Shown here in pieces: positions 8,222-16,519 of a DNA stretch of 38,729 bases. Below the pieces are notes generated by a model. That model was not told the origin of the DNA, did not search any database, and saw nothing but the letters and a program-made list of their open reading frames with translations. Numbering within the stretch: the stretch's first letter is position 1; every line of letters starts with the position of its first letter. A program made the position numbers and the translations under genes. Source of the stretch: Phaeodactylibacter sp. (GTDB taxonomy: Bacteria > Bacteroidota > Bacteroidia > Chitinophagales > Saprospiraceae); contig NZ_JALEGS010000008.1 of assembly GCF_022763345.1 (NCBI RefSeq), positions 1-38,729 on the forward strand, in the 5' to 3' direction.

Positions 8222-8459
8222 GGTGACCACTTCGTATTGCATATAGTCTAACCACCCAAGATTGGTAAGTCCTTACTTGCTGCGCCAAAGCATCAATATT
8301 AGGCATGGAAGCCTCTCCCCCGTATACCCCTAAATCCATTAAGCCGGCATCATCTATTAAGATCATCACAATATTTGGAAGAACAGATACACGCTCCACC
8401 TGTGCATTGATGAAACCTACCCCAAATACAAGAAGAATCAGCGGTATTAGAAATCTCAT
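8214..8459 (-). pseudogene. Truncated sulfatase (N-terminal remnant)
   Basis: 81 codons. It keeps a signal peptide ([20 protein letters not shown]) and the first metal-binding strand of a sulfatase ([17 protein letters not shown], then [10 protein letters not shown]). This aligns closely with the same region of the full sulfatase at 10064-11827 (PNIVLILVDDSGLMDFG, then TPNIDQLAGD). After about residue 61 the similarity stops and about 20 unrelated codons follow, ending in the repeat cluster. The CxPSR active-site segment and everything after it are missing. The product cannot be a working sulfatase. Confidence 0.8.
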
Positions 8460-8478
8460 GCTATTTCATTTCGGCCCG

Positions 8479-9153
8479 TTATTTTGCTACTACCTTTTTA
8501 CGCAGCAAATCCTTCGTGATGATTTTCCCGAAGACCATGGCTTCTTTTTCAACAGAATCTGGGTCTTTTGTAGTTGTTTGGGCGGTCCAAATTAGCGCTT
8601 CGGAGGCAATATCGTAAAGATTGCTCTCAAAAAAATAGGTTGAGGATTGAATATAGTATCCAGGCTTAGAAACGGTGGTGTAGGCATAATGATAGTAATC
8701 GTAGTAAGTATACCCATAAGCTGGGTCAACCGCATTCAAAGGAACCCCTACAGAAAAATTGGAACCTTCGACATACCGCTCTTCCCGATTGGCGTCTAGT
8801 AAGCTTATGGTCAACAAGCCGTCTATAGCGTTCTCTGTGACTTTTTTGCGGACAATTTCCTTCATGCTGTCCGGATCTAATCCCATTTTTTGGATCAGTT
8901 CTTTATCTCCTGCCAGAGGGAACAAATCAAAGGTAACGCTACCCTTAATACCTTGTGCACGGAGTTGTTCTTCCACCGCCGCTTCAACCGTAGCCCGGTT
9001 CGAGATATCGGGCAAAAAGGCTAGTATGGCTAGTTTGTTGAATTGCTTTGGGGCAACATCCGGTGCTTTCATTGATGTTGTAAGCTTAGTCGATGGGGTG
9101 CAACCCAATACAATCGAGATCAATAATAGTAATACAGATACTTGTTTGGTCAT
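8479..9153 (-). CDS. Predicted lipoprotein of unknown function
   Basis: 224 residues. A lipoprotein signal (LLLISIVLGC) places the mature N-terminus at the first Cys. The central part (about 35-115) has an alternating alpha/beta pattern with KLAILAFLPDIS and GLLTISLLDANREERYVEG, of the kind seen in lipoproteins that form oligomers or assemble in the envelope. A Tyr-rich stretch (YGYTYYDYYHYAY) follows near 150. A final beta segment (EALIWTAQTTTKDPDSV) suggests a DUF4136-like fold, but I cannot assign a family firmly. It lies 19 bases upstream of the sulfatase remnant on the same strand. Confidence 0.75.
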   Translation of the reverse strand: MTKQVSVLLLLISIVLGCTPSTKLTTSMKAPDVAPKQFNKLAILAFLPDISNRATVEAAVEEQLRAQGIKGSVTFDLFPLAGDKELIQKMGLDPDSMKEIVRKKVTENAIDGLLTISLLDANREERYVEGSNFSVGVPLNAVDPAYGYTYYDYYHYAYTTVSKPGYYIQSSTYFFESNLYDIASEALIWTAQTTTKDPDSVEKEAMVFGKIITKDLLRKKVVAK

Positions 9154-9185
9154 AACTCTATTTTTAAAGCTGATTTTTATCTAAG

Positions 9186-9393
9186 AGACTATGTTTGGAG
9201 CGGGTTCGTTATGAAAATCAAGGAATTGTGGTTCTGGCTAAATCTTTTTTGGCGCGTTTGGCGGGAGTTTACATCCAGACATTTATTGTCAGGGCCAAAT
9301 AAGCTAAAAAAGATGACGCCAGAGCCCGCCCCTCATTTCTTCGGGGTTCATAAGTCCCTGGTTTACAATAGGACCAAGCTCCAAACATAGTCT
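9186..9393. mobile_element. MITE-like element with perfect 16-bp terminal inverted repeats
   Basis: AGACTATGTTTGGAGC at 9186-9201 is the exact reverse complement of 9378-9393. Nested inside are further matching arms: TTATGAA (9209-9215) with TTCATAA (9347-9353), and GGTTCTGGC (9230-9238) with GCCAGAGCC (9318-9326, one G-T pair). The sequence TAAG flanks it on the left (9182-9185) and recurs at 9393-9396 on the right, a possible target duplication. It is about 208 bases long and carries no gene. This matches a non-autonomous miniature transposable element. A related partial copy lies near 3949. Confidence 0.7.
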
Positions 9394-9403
9394 AAGCAAT
9401 GGT

Positions 9404-9961
9404 CTAAAACCGTTTTCCTACGAGGGCCGTAAAAGCCCATACATTAAACTCTTCTTTGATGTCAAAAAACAAAGACGGCCCGATGATCCATCCTTGACCC
9501 AAGTCTATTTCGTATTCAGTACCGAATCTTACTACCCCTAAATTTCTATGCCTTTCTAATTCGATCCCTCCCCCTAACAGCAATTCCCAATGGGGTAAGA
9601 CTTCATAGGCTCCAAGTATAGCCAGTATAAATGCCCGTTCACGTTCCAGGCTTTCCCGATTGAGATCAACGGCGTATTCTGCCAGTTCTAAATCAGCGAC
9701 CATGCCCAGAGCGAATTTATGATTTAAAGCATAGAAAAAATCTAAGCCTATACTGGGCGCAAACACAGATTCTTCTCCTCCTTCCTCAAAACCGTCTGGA
9801 ATGTGGTTGTATCCGAAGGCTAATGCCATTTTGTATTTGTGCTCAGGACCTTCGTGAGTCGTTTCATGTTCTTGGCTTTCAGCTTTGGAATGTCCTTCGT
9901 GCTGGGCGGATAAATGGATACTTGAAATTAAAATCCCAATAAATATGAGGCAGTTTTTCAT
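9404..9961 (-). CDS. Small outer-membrane beta-barrel-like protein
   Basis: 185 residues. A Sec signal (MKNCLIFIGILISSIHLSAQ) is followed by a His/Glu-rich segment (HEGHSKAESQEHETTHEGPEH) that could bind metal ions. The rest shows alternating amphipathic strands (MALAFGYNHIP, PSIGLDFFYAL, FALGMVADLELAEYAV, LLLGGGIELERH, WIIGPSLFFDI) and ends in FTALVGKRF, a terminal aromatic as expected of an outer-membrane barrel of about eight strands. No enzyme motif is visible. The His-rich start is the unusual part. The MITE-like element lies just downstream. Confidence 0.75.
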   Translation of the reverse strand: MKNCLIFIGILISSIHLSAQHEGHSKAESQEHETTHEGPEHKYKMALAFGYNHIPDGFEEGGEESVFAPSIGLDFFYALNHKFALGMVADLELAEYAVDLNRESLERERAFILAILGAYEVLPHWELLLGGGIELERHRNLGVVRFGTEYEIDLGQGWIIGPSLFFDIKEEFNVWAFTALVGKRF

Positions 9962-9991
9962 CGAATAAGATTTAGAAAAGAGACAAATAAA

Positions 9992-10054
9992 CCTGATGCG
10001 TCAAGAGACAGTATGCATTTATCCTTTATCATACTGACTACTCAACGCATCAGG
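9992..10054 (-). terminator. Two-level hairpin after the sulfatase gene
   Basis: CCTGATGCGT (9992-10001) pairs with ACGCATCAGG (10045-10054), and inside it CAGTATG pairs with CATACTG. It begins 10 bases past the sulfatase stop. In the direction of transcription it is followed by a T-rich stretch (TTTATTTGTCTCTTTT), consistent with termination. Confidence 0.6.
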
Positions 10055-10063
10055 CTGATTGAT

Positions 10064-11827
10064 TTAATTACTAGTTTTCCTGCTTCTTACCAGATATACA
10101 ATAGCTCCTACAATCAACAGTAGCACGCCCACGATATAAATCGCATTGTTTTTGAGGATGGTTACAGCCGACTTTTTTGCCACCACTGATTCTGCAGAGT
10201 ACCCTTCCTCCATTTCAATGGCGCCCACAGTCTTGGCATAAGCATCGTATGCTTCTTTCATCGCTTGGAACTTCTCAGGGTAGGCACCAGAAATATCTTT
10301 TGTTTCTCCCGGATCGACTTTAAGGTTGTACATATACCACTTGTTATCGCCCAGTGGTATGTTGTTCTTCACAATCTTGTAATCTCCCAGAAAATAAGCC
10401 GAACTGTTAGCCGCTTCCAAGCCAACCCCTTCATCTTCACGGTAAACCGGCACTGAAGAATCTTTAATGTGGGGCATTAAGCTATTACCCGTGATGGGAG
10501 CATACGTTTTATTGCTGACCGGTTCCATACCTGCTAACTCCAGGATGGTAGGCACAACATCAGTAACAAAGCAGAAGGTATTGGTTTTCTGCCCCTTTGG
10601 TATGTTATTTCCTGATAGGATCAAAGGGGTGCGTATACCGCCTTCTCCTGTGTAATACTTAAAGAAAGAAAAAGGAGAAGCCAGAGCATGAGCAAATTCT
10701 GGACCTATGCTGCCATAGTACATACTTTCGTACATTCGGTCTTTATCCGTGTGGTAGCCGAACTTTTTTTGCCACTTTTTCAGTATAGGATTGCCTTTGT
10801 AGTCGGCTCCATCAGGGCCATTGTCAGAGGTGACGACGAAAATAGTATTTTCAAATCGCCCCTTTTCTTTCAGGTAATTGATGTATTGGCCGATGTAAAA
10901 ATCCATTGCTTCCAACATGCCTGCAACGACTGCCATATCTGTTATGTAGGCGTCCTTTGACTCTTCTGATAGCTCTTCCCATTTTTTAAACTGTGGAAAC
11001 ATGCCATTCATAGCAGCATCAGCGGGGATGATCCCCAGCTCCTTTGCTGTTTCAAACCGCTTTTGCCTAAGCACATCCCAGCCTTCCTTATACACTTCAA
11101 GGTAGGGTTCTACAAAACGCTTAGGCGCTTGCAAGGGTGCGTGAATCGCTTGGAAAGAGATATAAGAGAAGAATGGCGCCTCTTTATCATCTTCGGCTTC
11201 GTGGAAAGCGATCGTTTGTTCAATGTAATCCTTTGATGAATAGAAGTCATCCGGCAGATGGGTTTCTTTTCCATCCGCATACCAGTGCGCTACCGGTTTC
11301 ATGGGCAAATACCCTTTTGCTTCGTAATTGTTGGCACCAGACCCCCCTAAAATAAAAGTTCGGTCAAAGCCTCGGTAATAGGGCAAGGTATTTTCATTGT
11401 GCCCTAAATGCCATTTTCCAGTAGCGTAGGTGCGGTACCCCACCTCTTTTAAGCGAGTGGCTACAGTCTGTACCCGGTTGTTAAGTTCACCACCGTAGCC
11501 AGGTTCATTCTGATATTCTGTTGGCAAAAACTCTGGCAAATTCGCCACTCCTGCCAAATGGCTATCGGTACCCGTCACAAGCATGGCCCTTGATGGCGCA
11601 CAAACCGGAGAACTATGAAAATTGGTGAACATCATACCATCACCGGCCAATTGGTCGATATTGGGTGTATTAGCTTCGCCGCCAAAAGCCCCAAAATCCA
11701 TTAAGCCCGAATCATCTACCAAGATAAGTACGATATTGGGTTTGACCGCGCTGCTATCGGCTGACTGTGCTGTCAAGGAGAAAGCAACCAGCAATAACAG
11801 TAGACTGCTAAAAATCGATGTTTTCAT
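10064..11827 (-). CDS. Exported sulfatase with a C-terminal membrane helix
   Basis: 587 residues from the ATG at 11827. An upstream in-frame start at 11890 would bury the signal peptide and is rejected. MKTSIFSSLLLLLVAFSLTA is a Sec signal. The alkaline-phosphatase-like core opens with PNIVLILVDDSG (Asp38, Asp39 for calcium). The maturation motif is CAPSR with Cys76, the residue converted to formylglycine in type I sulfatases. TGKWHLGH and FVVTSDNGPDG supply further metal and substrate residues. A helix near the C-terminus (YIVGVLLLIVGAIVYLV) followed by RSRK suggests membrane anchoring. It hydrolyses sulfate esters, possibly of algal polysaccharides or arylsulfates (inference). No maturase gene is in the window. 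Confidence 0.93.
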   Translation of the reverse strand: MKTSIFSSLLLLLVAFSLTAQSADSSAVKPNIVLILVDDSGLMDFGAFGGEANTPNIDQLAGDGMMFTNFHSSPVCAPSRAMLVTGTDSHLAGVANLPEFLPTEYQNEPGYGGELNNRVQTVATRLKEVGYRTYATGKWHLGHNENTLPYYRGFDRTFILGGSGANNYEAKGYLPMKPVAHWYADGKETHLPDDFYSSKDYIEQTIAFHEAEDDKEAPFFSYISFQAIHAPLQAPKRFVEPYLEVYKEGWDVLRQKRFETAKELGIIPADAAMNGMFPQFKKWEELSEESKDAYITDMAVVAGMLEAMDFYIGQYINYLKEKGRFENTIFVVTSDNGPDGADYKGNPILKKWQKKFGYHTDKDRMYESMYYGSIGPEFAHALASPFSFFKYYTGEGGIRTPLILSGNNIPKGQKTNTFCFVTDVVPTILELAGMEPVSNKTYAPITGNSLMPHIKDSSVPVYREDEGVGLEAANSSAYFLGDYKIVKNNIPLGDNKWYMYNLKVDPGETKDISGAYPEKFQAMKEAYDAYAKTVGAIEMEEGYSAESVVAKKSAVTILKNNAIYIVGVLLLIVGAIVYLVRSRKTSN

Positions 11828-11982
11828 TTTAAATTGATTTTCAAGTGTTGAATGCAGCGAGATAGCTATAACGACGAGTATCGCTACCACACCTAAAAAT
11901 TGTGTAAGCCATCTCTACTGATTTTACACTTTGAAGTTTGTGAAAAACTAAAAAGAAGAAGTATTAAAACCCATTGAGTTTA

Positions 11983-12030
11983 GCTCTGAGAGCAATCCTG
12001 TAGGCATACAATTGCACCTACTCTCAGAGC
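11983..12030 (-). terminator. Hairpin ending the molybdenum-hydroxylase operon
   Basis: GCTCTGAGAG (11983-11992) and CTCTCAGAGC (12021-12030) pair perfectly, with an inner TAGG/CCTA stem. It lies about 80 bases past the stop of the small secreted protein gene. A weak T-rich stretch follows in the direction of transcription. It may terminate the whole leftward operon that begins at the TetR gene. Confidence 0.55.
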
Positions 12031-12108
12031 CAACCTTTAACAAAACCTAGCCAAGTAAAAGAAACCACTCAAACCTGCCGAATCAACAGCAAATCAAAAT
12101 TGAGACCT

Positions 12109-12489
12109 TTAATTTTGCTCTCTCATAAAGTTAATGAGATTCGCCTTTGTCTCTTTGATCTGTGATTTATATACCTTGTATTGCTCCTTACTTAGTAAAT
12201 CTTTCACTCTACTGTCTCTGCCTTTGACAAGAGCGTTAAAGATTTTCTTATTGGTACTCCCTGAGAAATTAGTAGCCTTTAGCGCTACTAAGCCAATAAA
12301 AAAGTCTTCAATAATCATTCTGAATGCAGGCTTATCCTGCTCTGATAGATTCAAGTCATTAATAAACGTCGTGACATTCTCTACAAGCTTTTCTTGTTGT
12401 TCTGGCGATAAAACACTTTGAGCATTGACAGAATGGGTAATCCCAACGAAAAAGAAGGAGGAAAGCAGTAAAACCTTTAATACATTCAT
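12109..12489 (-). CDS. Small secreted helical protein of unknown function
   Basis: 126 residues. A Sec signal (MNVLKVLLLSSFFFVGITHSVNA) precedes an all-helical, Lys/Glu-rich domain (LSPEQQEKLVENVTTFI, LSEQDKPAFRMIIEDFF, LLSKEQYKVYKSQIKE). The pattern resembles small periplasmic helical proteins of the Spy/CpxP kind, but the LTxxQ signature is only loosely matched (LSPEQQ, LSEQD, LSKEQ), so this is a resemblance rather than an assignment. It follows the hydroxylase large subunit after 37 bases and precedes the hairpin at 11983, so it may be the last gene of that operon. Confidence 0.75.
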   Translation of the reverse strand: MNVLKVLLLSSFFFVGITHSVNAQSVLSPEQQEKLVENVTTFINDLNLSEQDKPAFRMIIEDFFIGLVALKATNFSGSTNKKIFNALVKGRDSRVKDLLSKEQYKVYKSQIKETKANLINFMREQN

Positions 12490-12526
12490 TTCGATGTTTT
12501 TTATTGTTAATAATCATAAACGTACT

Positions 12527-14677
12527 CTAAGCCAAGCCCATCGGAAGATCCGTCAGACGCTGACCGGTCAATCTCCTCAGCGCATTTCCTACCGCGGCTC
12601 CAATAGGCCCTAAAGGCGGCTCTCCTACCGGAAGCGGTTTATCCGCCCCTTCAATCAAGATCACGTCAATCTCTTTTGGTGCATGACGCATCAAAGCCAT
12701 CCGGTAAGGCCCATAGATGGTAGGAAATAGCTTACCATCTTTGATGGTCATTTTTTCGTGCATCGCCGCACTCATCCCCATGATGATGGAGCCTTCACAC
12801 TGTGCTTTCACTTGGTCCGGATTGACGGCTATCCCACAGTCGAACACACAAGTAACTTTATGCACTTTGATTTCACCATTTTCAATGGATAGCTCTACCA
12901 CCTGTGCACAAGGAGAGCCTGCATCGATGGAGGTAGCTATACCCATCGCCCGGCCGTTGGTCACACCGTCCTTGTAAAATTCTCCAGCTTTTTCAATCAC
13001 CGCTTTAAGCCTTTTGCCATTACCCTCATTGCTAATGTGTGCCAAGCGGAACGCTACCGGATCCTTACCCGCTTTAATCGCCATTTCATCCACGAAGCTT
13101 TCAATCGCAAAAGTATTGGCGAGCAGCCCCAGACTTCTCCACGAGCTTGTCGCAAAAGGCAAGGTCGTATGCCATTGCACCGCTCTATGGCTCGGTACTT
13201 TGTCATACTGAATATTTCCACCTCGCATCGCACCGAGGTCTGTTCCGAGCACGGTGTTCATAGCAGCAGGGAACAAAGGCGCATTTATAACGACATCCCC
13301 ACTTGCATAGTGGTGCTCTAAGCCTTCTAGCAACCCGTCCTCATTCAACTTGCCCCGCATGACGTGATGGGTAGGCGGACGGAACTGATCGTGCTGGAAT
13401 TCTTCTTTTCTGGTGAAGAAATATTTCACCGGCTTCCCTACCGCTTGCGAAAGTCGAGCGGCTTCAATCGCATGGCGTGTATCTAGACGCCGTCCAAACC
13501 CACCACCCAGATAAGTGGGTATAATATTTACGTCCTCCTCCGACAAATCCAATGCTTCAGCAACCTGCTGTCGTGTGAGGGCAACTACTTGAGTCGACAT
13601 AATGATCGTTGCTTTCCCATCCTTGACTTCTGCTACTGCTCCATTTGGCTCGATCTGGGCGTGTGCACCGATAGGGCTGGTAAACTCAATGGACACCACA
13701 CCCTCTTCTTCCGGGTCTAAGGCACTGCCTGTTTTTTGGGTGATCATTTCGTTGCCTTTGCCGACTTGCAGCATATCTTTTATTTCTGCTTCCGTCCACT
13801 TCTTGGGGATATCCCATTCAATGTCTAACTTGTTTTTTGCAGCTAATGCTTGGGGGAAAGATTTTGCAACAACCCCTACCCAGTCATCTATTTTCACCAC
13901 TTTGACGACCCCAGGCATTTGCTCTGCCTTGCTAGTATCCACACTTTTCAGTGTTGCGCCAATATGCTCTTTACGAATGATACAAGCGTGCAACATGCCA
14001 GGCATCTCTGCATCCATTCCAAAAATTGGGTCCCCTATGATCTTAGGCATTAAGTCGACTCTCTTGACAGGCTTGCCTACAAATTTGTACTGCCTGTTGG
14101 GCCGTAATTCTGGGGTATCTGGCAAATTCCATTCCACAACGCCTTCTAGGGCCTCCGCAAAGGTCATCTCCTTGCCCCCCCCTGATACTACGCCGTTGCT
14201 CGTCGTCAAGCTTGATGTCCCCACGCCCATTTTCTTGGCCGCTTCGCCTTTTACCATTTCGCGCAGCGTGGCCGCCATTTCGCGCAGCGGCTGCCACAAA
14301 GAAGCGATAGATAGGCTTCCGCCTGTACTCAATCCGTCTATGACTCCCGTACTTGTAGCAGCTGCGACGACCTGTATTTGCTCAACCGCAACATCCAGCT
14401 CTTCTGCAGCAATTTGTGCAATTCCCGTAAACACCCCCTGCCCCATTTCTACCTTCGGGGAATACAGTACGACTTGATTGTCTTTTGTGACTTCGAACCA
14501 CAGATTAGCCTCGGTCCCTGCCCCTGAATAAGGAGGCACTACCGTCTCTGACAGTTCGTATACCTTTCTACGCATCGGATTCCTGAAGACATAAGTCCCT
14601 AACGCTACTACTCCAATAGTGCCAATTCCCCCTCGGACCAAGAATTTACGCCGCGATAATTTTTTCTTTTCACTCAT
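12527..14677 (-). CDS. iorB: Molybdenum hydroxylase large subunit (IorB-like, xanthine dehydrogenase family)
   Basis: 716 residues. A Tat-type export signal (SRRKFLVRGGIGTIGVVALG) indicates export as a folded cofactor protein. The sequence follows the isoquinoline 1-oxidoreductase beta-subunit layout: ANLWFEVTKDNQVVLYSPKVEMGQG near 55-80, the cofactor-binding GGGFGRR stretch near 393, and a C-terminal PVGEPPLGPIGAAVGNAL stretch containing the catalytic Glu of the family. Such enzymes hydroxylate N-heterocycles or oxidise aldehydes in the periplasm and pass electrons to a 2Fe-2S subunit and cytochromes. The substrate cannot be read. It starts 4 bases after the small subunit gene, so the two are coupled. 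Confidence 0.93.
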   Translation of the reverse strand: MSEKKKLSRRKFLVRGGIGTIGVVALGTYVFRNPMRRKVYELSETVVPPYSGAGTEANLWFEVTKDNQVVLYSPKVEMGQGVFTGIAQIAAEELDVAVEQIQVVAAATSTGVIDGLSTGGSLSIASLWQPLREMAATLREMVKGEAAKKMGVGTSSLTTSNGVVSGGGKEMTFAEALEGVVEWNLPDTPELRPNRQYKFVGKPVKRVDLMPKIIGDPIFGMDAEMPGMLHACIIRKEHIGATLKSVDTSKAEQMPGVVKVVKIDDWVGVVAKSFPQALAAKNKLDIEWDIPKKWTEAEIKDMLQVGKGNEMITQKTGSALDPEEEGVVSIEFTSPIGAHAQIEPNGAVAEVKDGKATIIMSTQVVALTRQQVAEALDLSEEDVNIIPTYLGGGFGRRLDTRHAIEAARLSQAVGKPVKYFFTRKEEFQHDQFRPPTHHVMRGKLNEDGLLEGLEHHYASGDVVINAPLFPAAMNTVLGTDLGAMRGGNIQYDKVPSHRAVQWHTTLPFATSSWRSLGLLANTFAIESFVDEMAIKAGKDPVAFRLAHISNEGNGKRLKAVIEKAGEFYKDGVTNGRAMGIATSIDAGSPCAQVVELSIENGEIKVHKVTCVFDCGIAVNPDQVKAQCEGSIIMGMSAAMHEKMTIKDGKLFPTIYGPYRMALMRHAPKEIDVILIEGADKPLPVGEPPLGPIGAAVGNALRRLTGQRLTDLPMGLA

Positions 14678-14681
14678 GATG

Positions 14682-15161
14682 TTATTGGGTTATGGAGTTA
14701 GCAGATCGATTGATTTCGGCAGCGCGGTGAATGGCCTTTCGCATACGGTAGTAAGTAGCGCAGCGGCAGACATTTACGATATTATTGTCAATATCTTCGT
14801 CTGTTGGGTTGGGCACTTTTTCGAGTAAGGCTGCAGTTGCCATCATAAACCCGGGCTGGCAGTAACCACACTGTGGCACCACTTCCTCCATCCAAGCCTG
14901 TTGTACGGGGTGCAGCTTTTCTGCGGTCCCTAAGCCCTCAATGGTTGTAATGTTCTTACCTTCCGCAAACTTGACCGCGTAAGAACAGGAGCGGATAGCT
15001 TCACCGTCTACATGCAGCGTGCAGGCACCACAAGCAGCTTTGCCACAGCCAAATTTTGTGCCTTTTAAGTTCAGCATATCCCGTACTACCCATAACAAAG
15101 GAGTGTTACCATCCACATCTACCTCCTGCGGCTGGCCATTTATGTTGAATGCAATCTTCAT
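14682..15161 (-). CDS. iorA: 2Fe-2S small subunit of the molybdenum hydroxylase (IorA-like)
   Basis: 159 residues. The N-terminal plant-type ferredoxin domain has Cys39, Cys44, Cys47 and Cys59 (FGCGKAACGACTLH...SC), and the C-terminal helical domain binds a second cluster through Cys98, Cys101, Cys132 and Cys134 (QCGYCQPGF...CRC). All eight ligands are present. The subunit relays electrons from the molybdenum centre to the cytochrome. It has no signal peptide of its own; its partner's Tat signal would carry it out as a complex. It sits between the cytochrome gene (22-base gap) and the large subunit gene (4-base gap). Confidence 0.95.
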   Translation of the reverse strand: MKIAFNINGQPQEVDVDGNTPLLWVVRDMLNLKGTKFGCGKAACGACTLHVDGEAIRSCSYAVKFAEGKNITTIEGLGTAEKLHPVQQAWMEEVVPQCGYCQPGFMMATAALLEKVPNPTDEDIDNNIVNVCRCATYYRMRKAIHRAAEINRSANSITQ

Positions 15162-15183
15162 GATTTTAATTTTAGGTGCTCAA

Positions 15184-15783
15184 TTATTCGTTGGGTATTT
15201 TAGCCCCTGCTGCTGCCCAGGCTTTCACTGCTTTTATGTATTCATCCTTTGGAACGGGCGGTTTTTCACGCGGATTTCCATTGGCATCAATCCCTGGCTC
15301 CCAGGCCCAAAGTACCAATTCGTGTTCGGTCAAGTGATGTACCGTTTCTTCCAGCGTTCTGCCTCCGTTATTTTCGGGATTCAGCATAGACTTAGCGATT
15401 TCCACTCTTGTAAGCCCCTGCCAAGCCATGCTCTTGGGGGCAAGGCTCCATTCTGGTGCGCCTGGGACACCTGAGAAATTATTATTTTCGTGCTGATGGC
15501 AAGACTCACAGCGCAGTGCGGCTACACCGTGGTTATCCTCGCCACGCCGGACTCCAAAATTGTGAACGTGGCTATCTTCTCCTTGCCGAGGGTAATTGTC
15601 TGAAGGGTGGCAATTGATACATCTTTTGTGGGTAAGTACCGCCATCATTTTATCAAATGGGGTATCTTCCATCTCTCTTTGCACTAGGGGCGGGCTATCG
15701 GTTTTAATCTCTGTATTAGCAAACACCCAGCATATGCCAACGAACAGGGCTGTAAGCAGCAGGTACAATAATTTGACATTCAT
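15184..15783 (-). CDS. Periplasmic diheme c-type cytochrome
   Basis: 199 residues. A signal or anchor (LLYLLLTALFVGICWVFA) is followed by two heme c motifs, CINCH (Cys55, Cys58, His59) and CESCH (Cys92, Cys95, His96). Several His and Met residues are available as distal ligands. Its position directly upstream of the two hydroxylase subunits, as in other IorAB-type clusters, makes it the likely electron acceptor of the enzyme (inference). A conserved-looking stretch HHLTEHELVLWAWEPG follows the second heme. It starts 9 bases after the TetR gene and is probably co-transcribed with it. Confidence 0.9.
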   Translation of the reverse strand: MNVKLLYLLLTALFVGICWVFANTEIKTDSPPLVQREMEDTPFDKMMAVLTHKRCINCHPSDNYPRQGEDSHVHNFGVRRGEDNHGVAALRCESCHQHENNNFSGVPGAPEWSLAPKSMAWQGLTRVEIAKSMLNPENNGGRTLEETVHHLTEHELVLWAWEPGIDANGNPREKPPVPKDEYIKAVKAWAAAGAKIPNE

Positions 15784-15792
15784 ATTCCAAGT

Positions 15793-16314
15793 TTATAATG
15801 AGTATTTCTTCAATAAGAACTCCCTTAGGTGTATATGCACCTGCTTCCCATCCCTCAGCATACTGATCATGACGCTATCGAGTGTCTTTTCTAAAAGCTG
15901 TGCCTCGAAGGCTGGCTGCTCGTATCCAAGTTGTTCAAAAGCCCAAGTGACTTTATCAATCACATCTTTCATCTTGTTCGGATCGTAAAATGAATCCTCC
16001 CACTTGAGCTTGTACTGTAACTTCCAGTAATCGTATTCTTCTTCATCAATCGTGAACACCCAATGGATAGCTCTCCTCAAGCATTCGTTTGGCTCAGTTG
16101 CCTCAAGCACACTATTTTTAACAAACTGCACCCTTTCTCCGCACTGTTGGTAGAGTGCATCTAACAGCCCCTGCTTGCTCTTGAAATGCCGGAATATAAG
16201 CGCCTCCGACACATCAGCCTGCTCGGCTATTGCTTTCGTAGGCACCGCATTGTAGCCCTCTTTTGCAAAAAGCTCTAATGCCACGGCTAGTATCTTTTGC
16301 TGTTTTTCTGTCAC
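15793..16314 (-). CDS. TetR-family regulator leading the hydroxylase operon
   Basis: About 174 residues from the GTG at 16314; an ATG at 16359 would add 15 residues. I prefer the GTG because TetR proteins usually begin close to the helix KILAVALELFAKEGYNAV, and because a palindrome fitting a TetR operator (16329-16347) would then lie just upstream rather than inside the gene. The helix-turn-helix is TKAIAEQADVSEALIFRHFKSK. The C-terminal ligand domain is divergent. It is the first gene of a leftward operon and would therefore be autoregulated. Confidence 0.85.
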   Translation of the reverse strand: MTEKQQKILAVALELFAKEGYNAVPTKAIAEQADVSEALIFRHFKSKQGLLDALYQQCGERVQFVKNSVLEATEPNECLRRAIHWVFTIDEEEYDYWKLQYKLKWEDSFYDPNKMKDVIDKVTWAFEQLGYEQPAFEAQLLEKTLDSVMISMLRDGKQVHIHLREFLLKKYSL

Positions 16315-16328
16315 TTTAGTCTTATTAT

Positions 16329-16347
16329 TGAGTAAGTACTCACTTAC
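16329..16347. promoter_or_regulatory. Overlapping palindromes, candidate TetR operator
   Basis: Two nested palindromes overlap here: TGAGTA-AG-TACTCA (16329-16342) and GTAAGT-ACTC-ACTTAC (16332-16347). They lie immediately upstream of the GTG candidate start of the adjacent TetR gene. Their size fits a dimeric TetR operator. Confidence 0.55.
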
Positions 16348-16519
16348 AAAAGTATGCATTCTAGTCTATAGATGCAATCCTCAAAATTTAAAAAGAGTGT
16401 AGTTTCCCGCATAATTTTTCACTTTGCCTAGTTTAGTTTGGCTTGACACGCAGGCGTCCATGCCTTCAATTTGGCAGTCAAGTACTTACAACCACGCATA
16501 AAGCGAAGCTACTCATTAT

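Noticed and set aside
13602..14477. Forward open frame of 291 codons opposite the molybdenum hydroxylase
   Set aside because: It is a shadow of a well-supported gene on the other strand; Ser/Pro/Thr-rich composition is typical of antisense frames.
16360..16519. tRNA or small RNA gene between the TetR and dirigent-like genes
   Set aside because: No cloverleaf, anticodon arm or CCA-type end could be made out.
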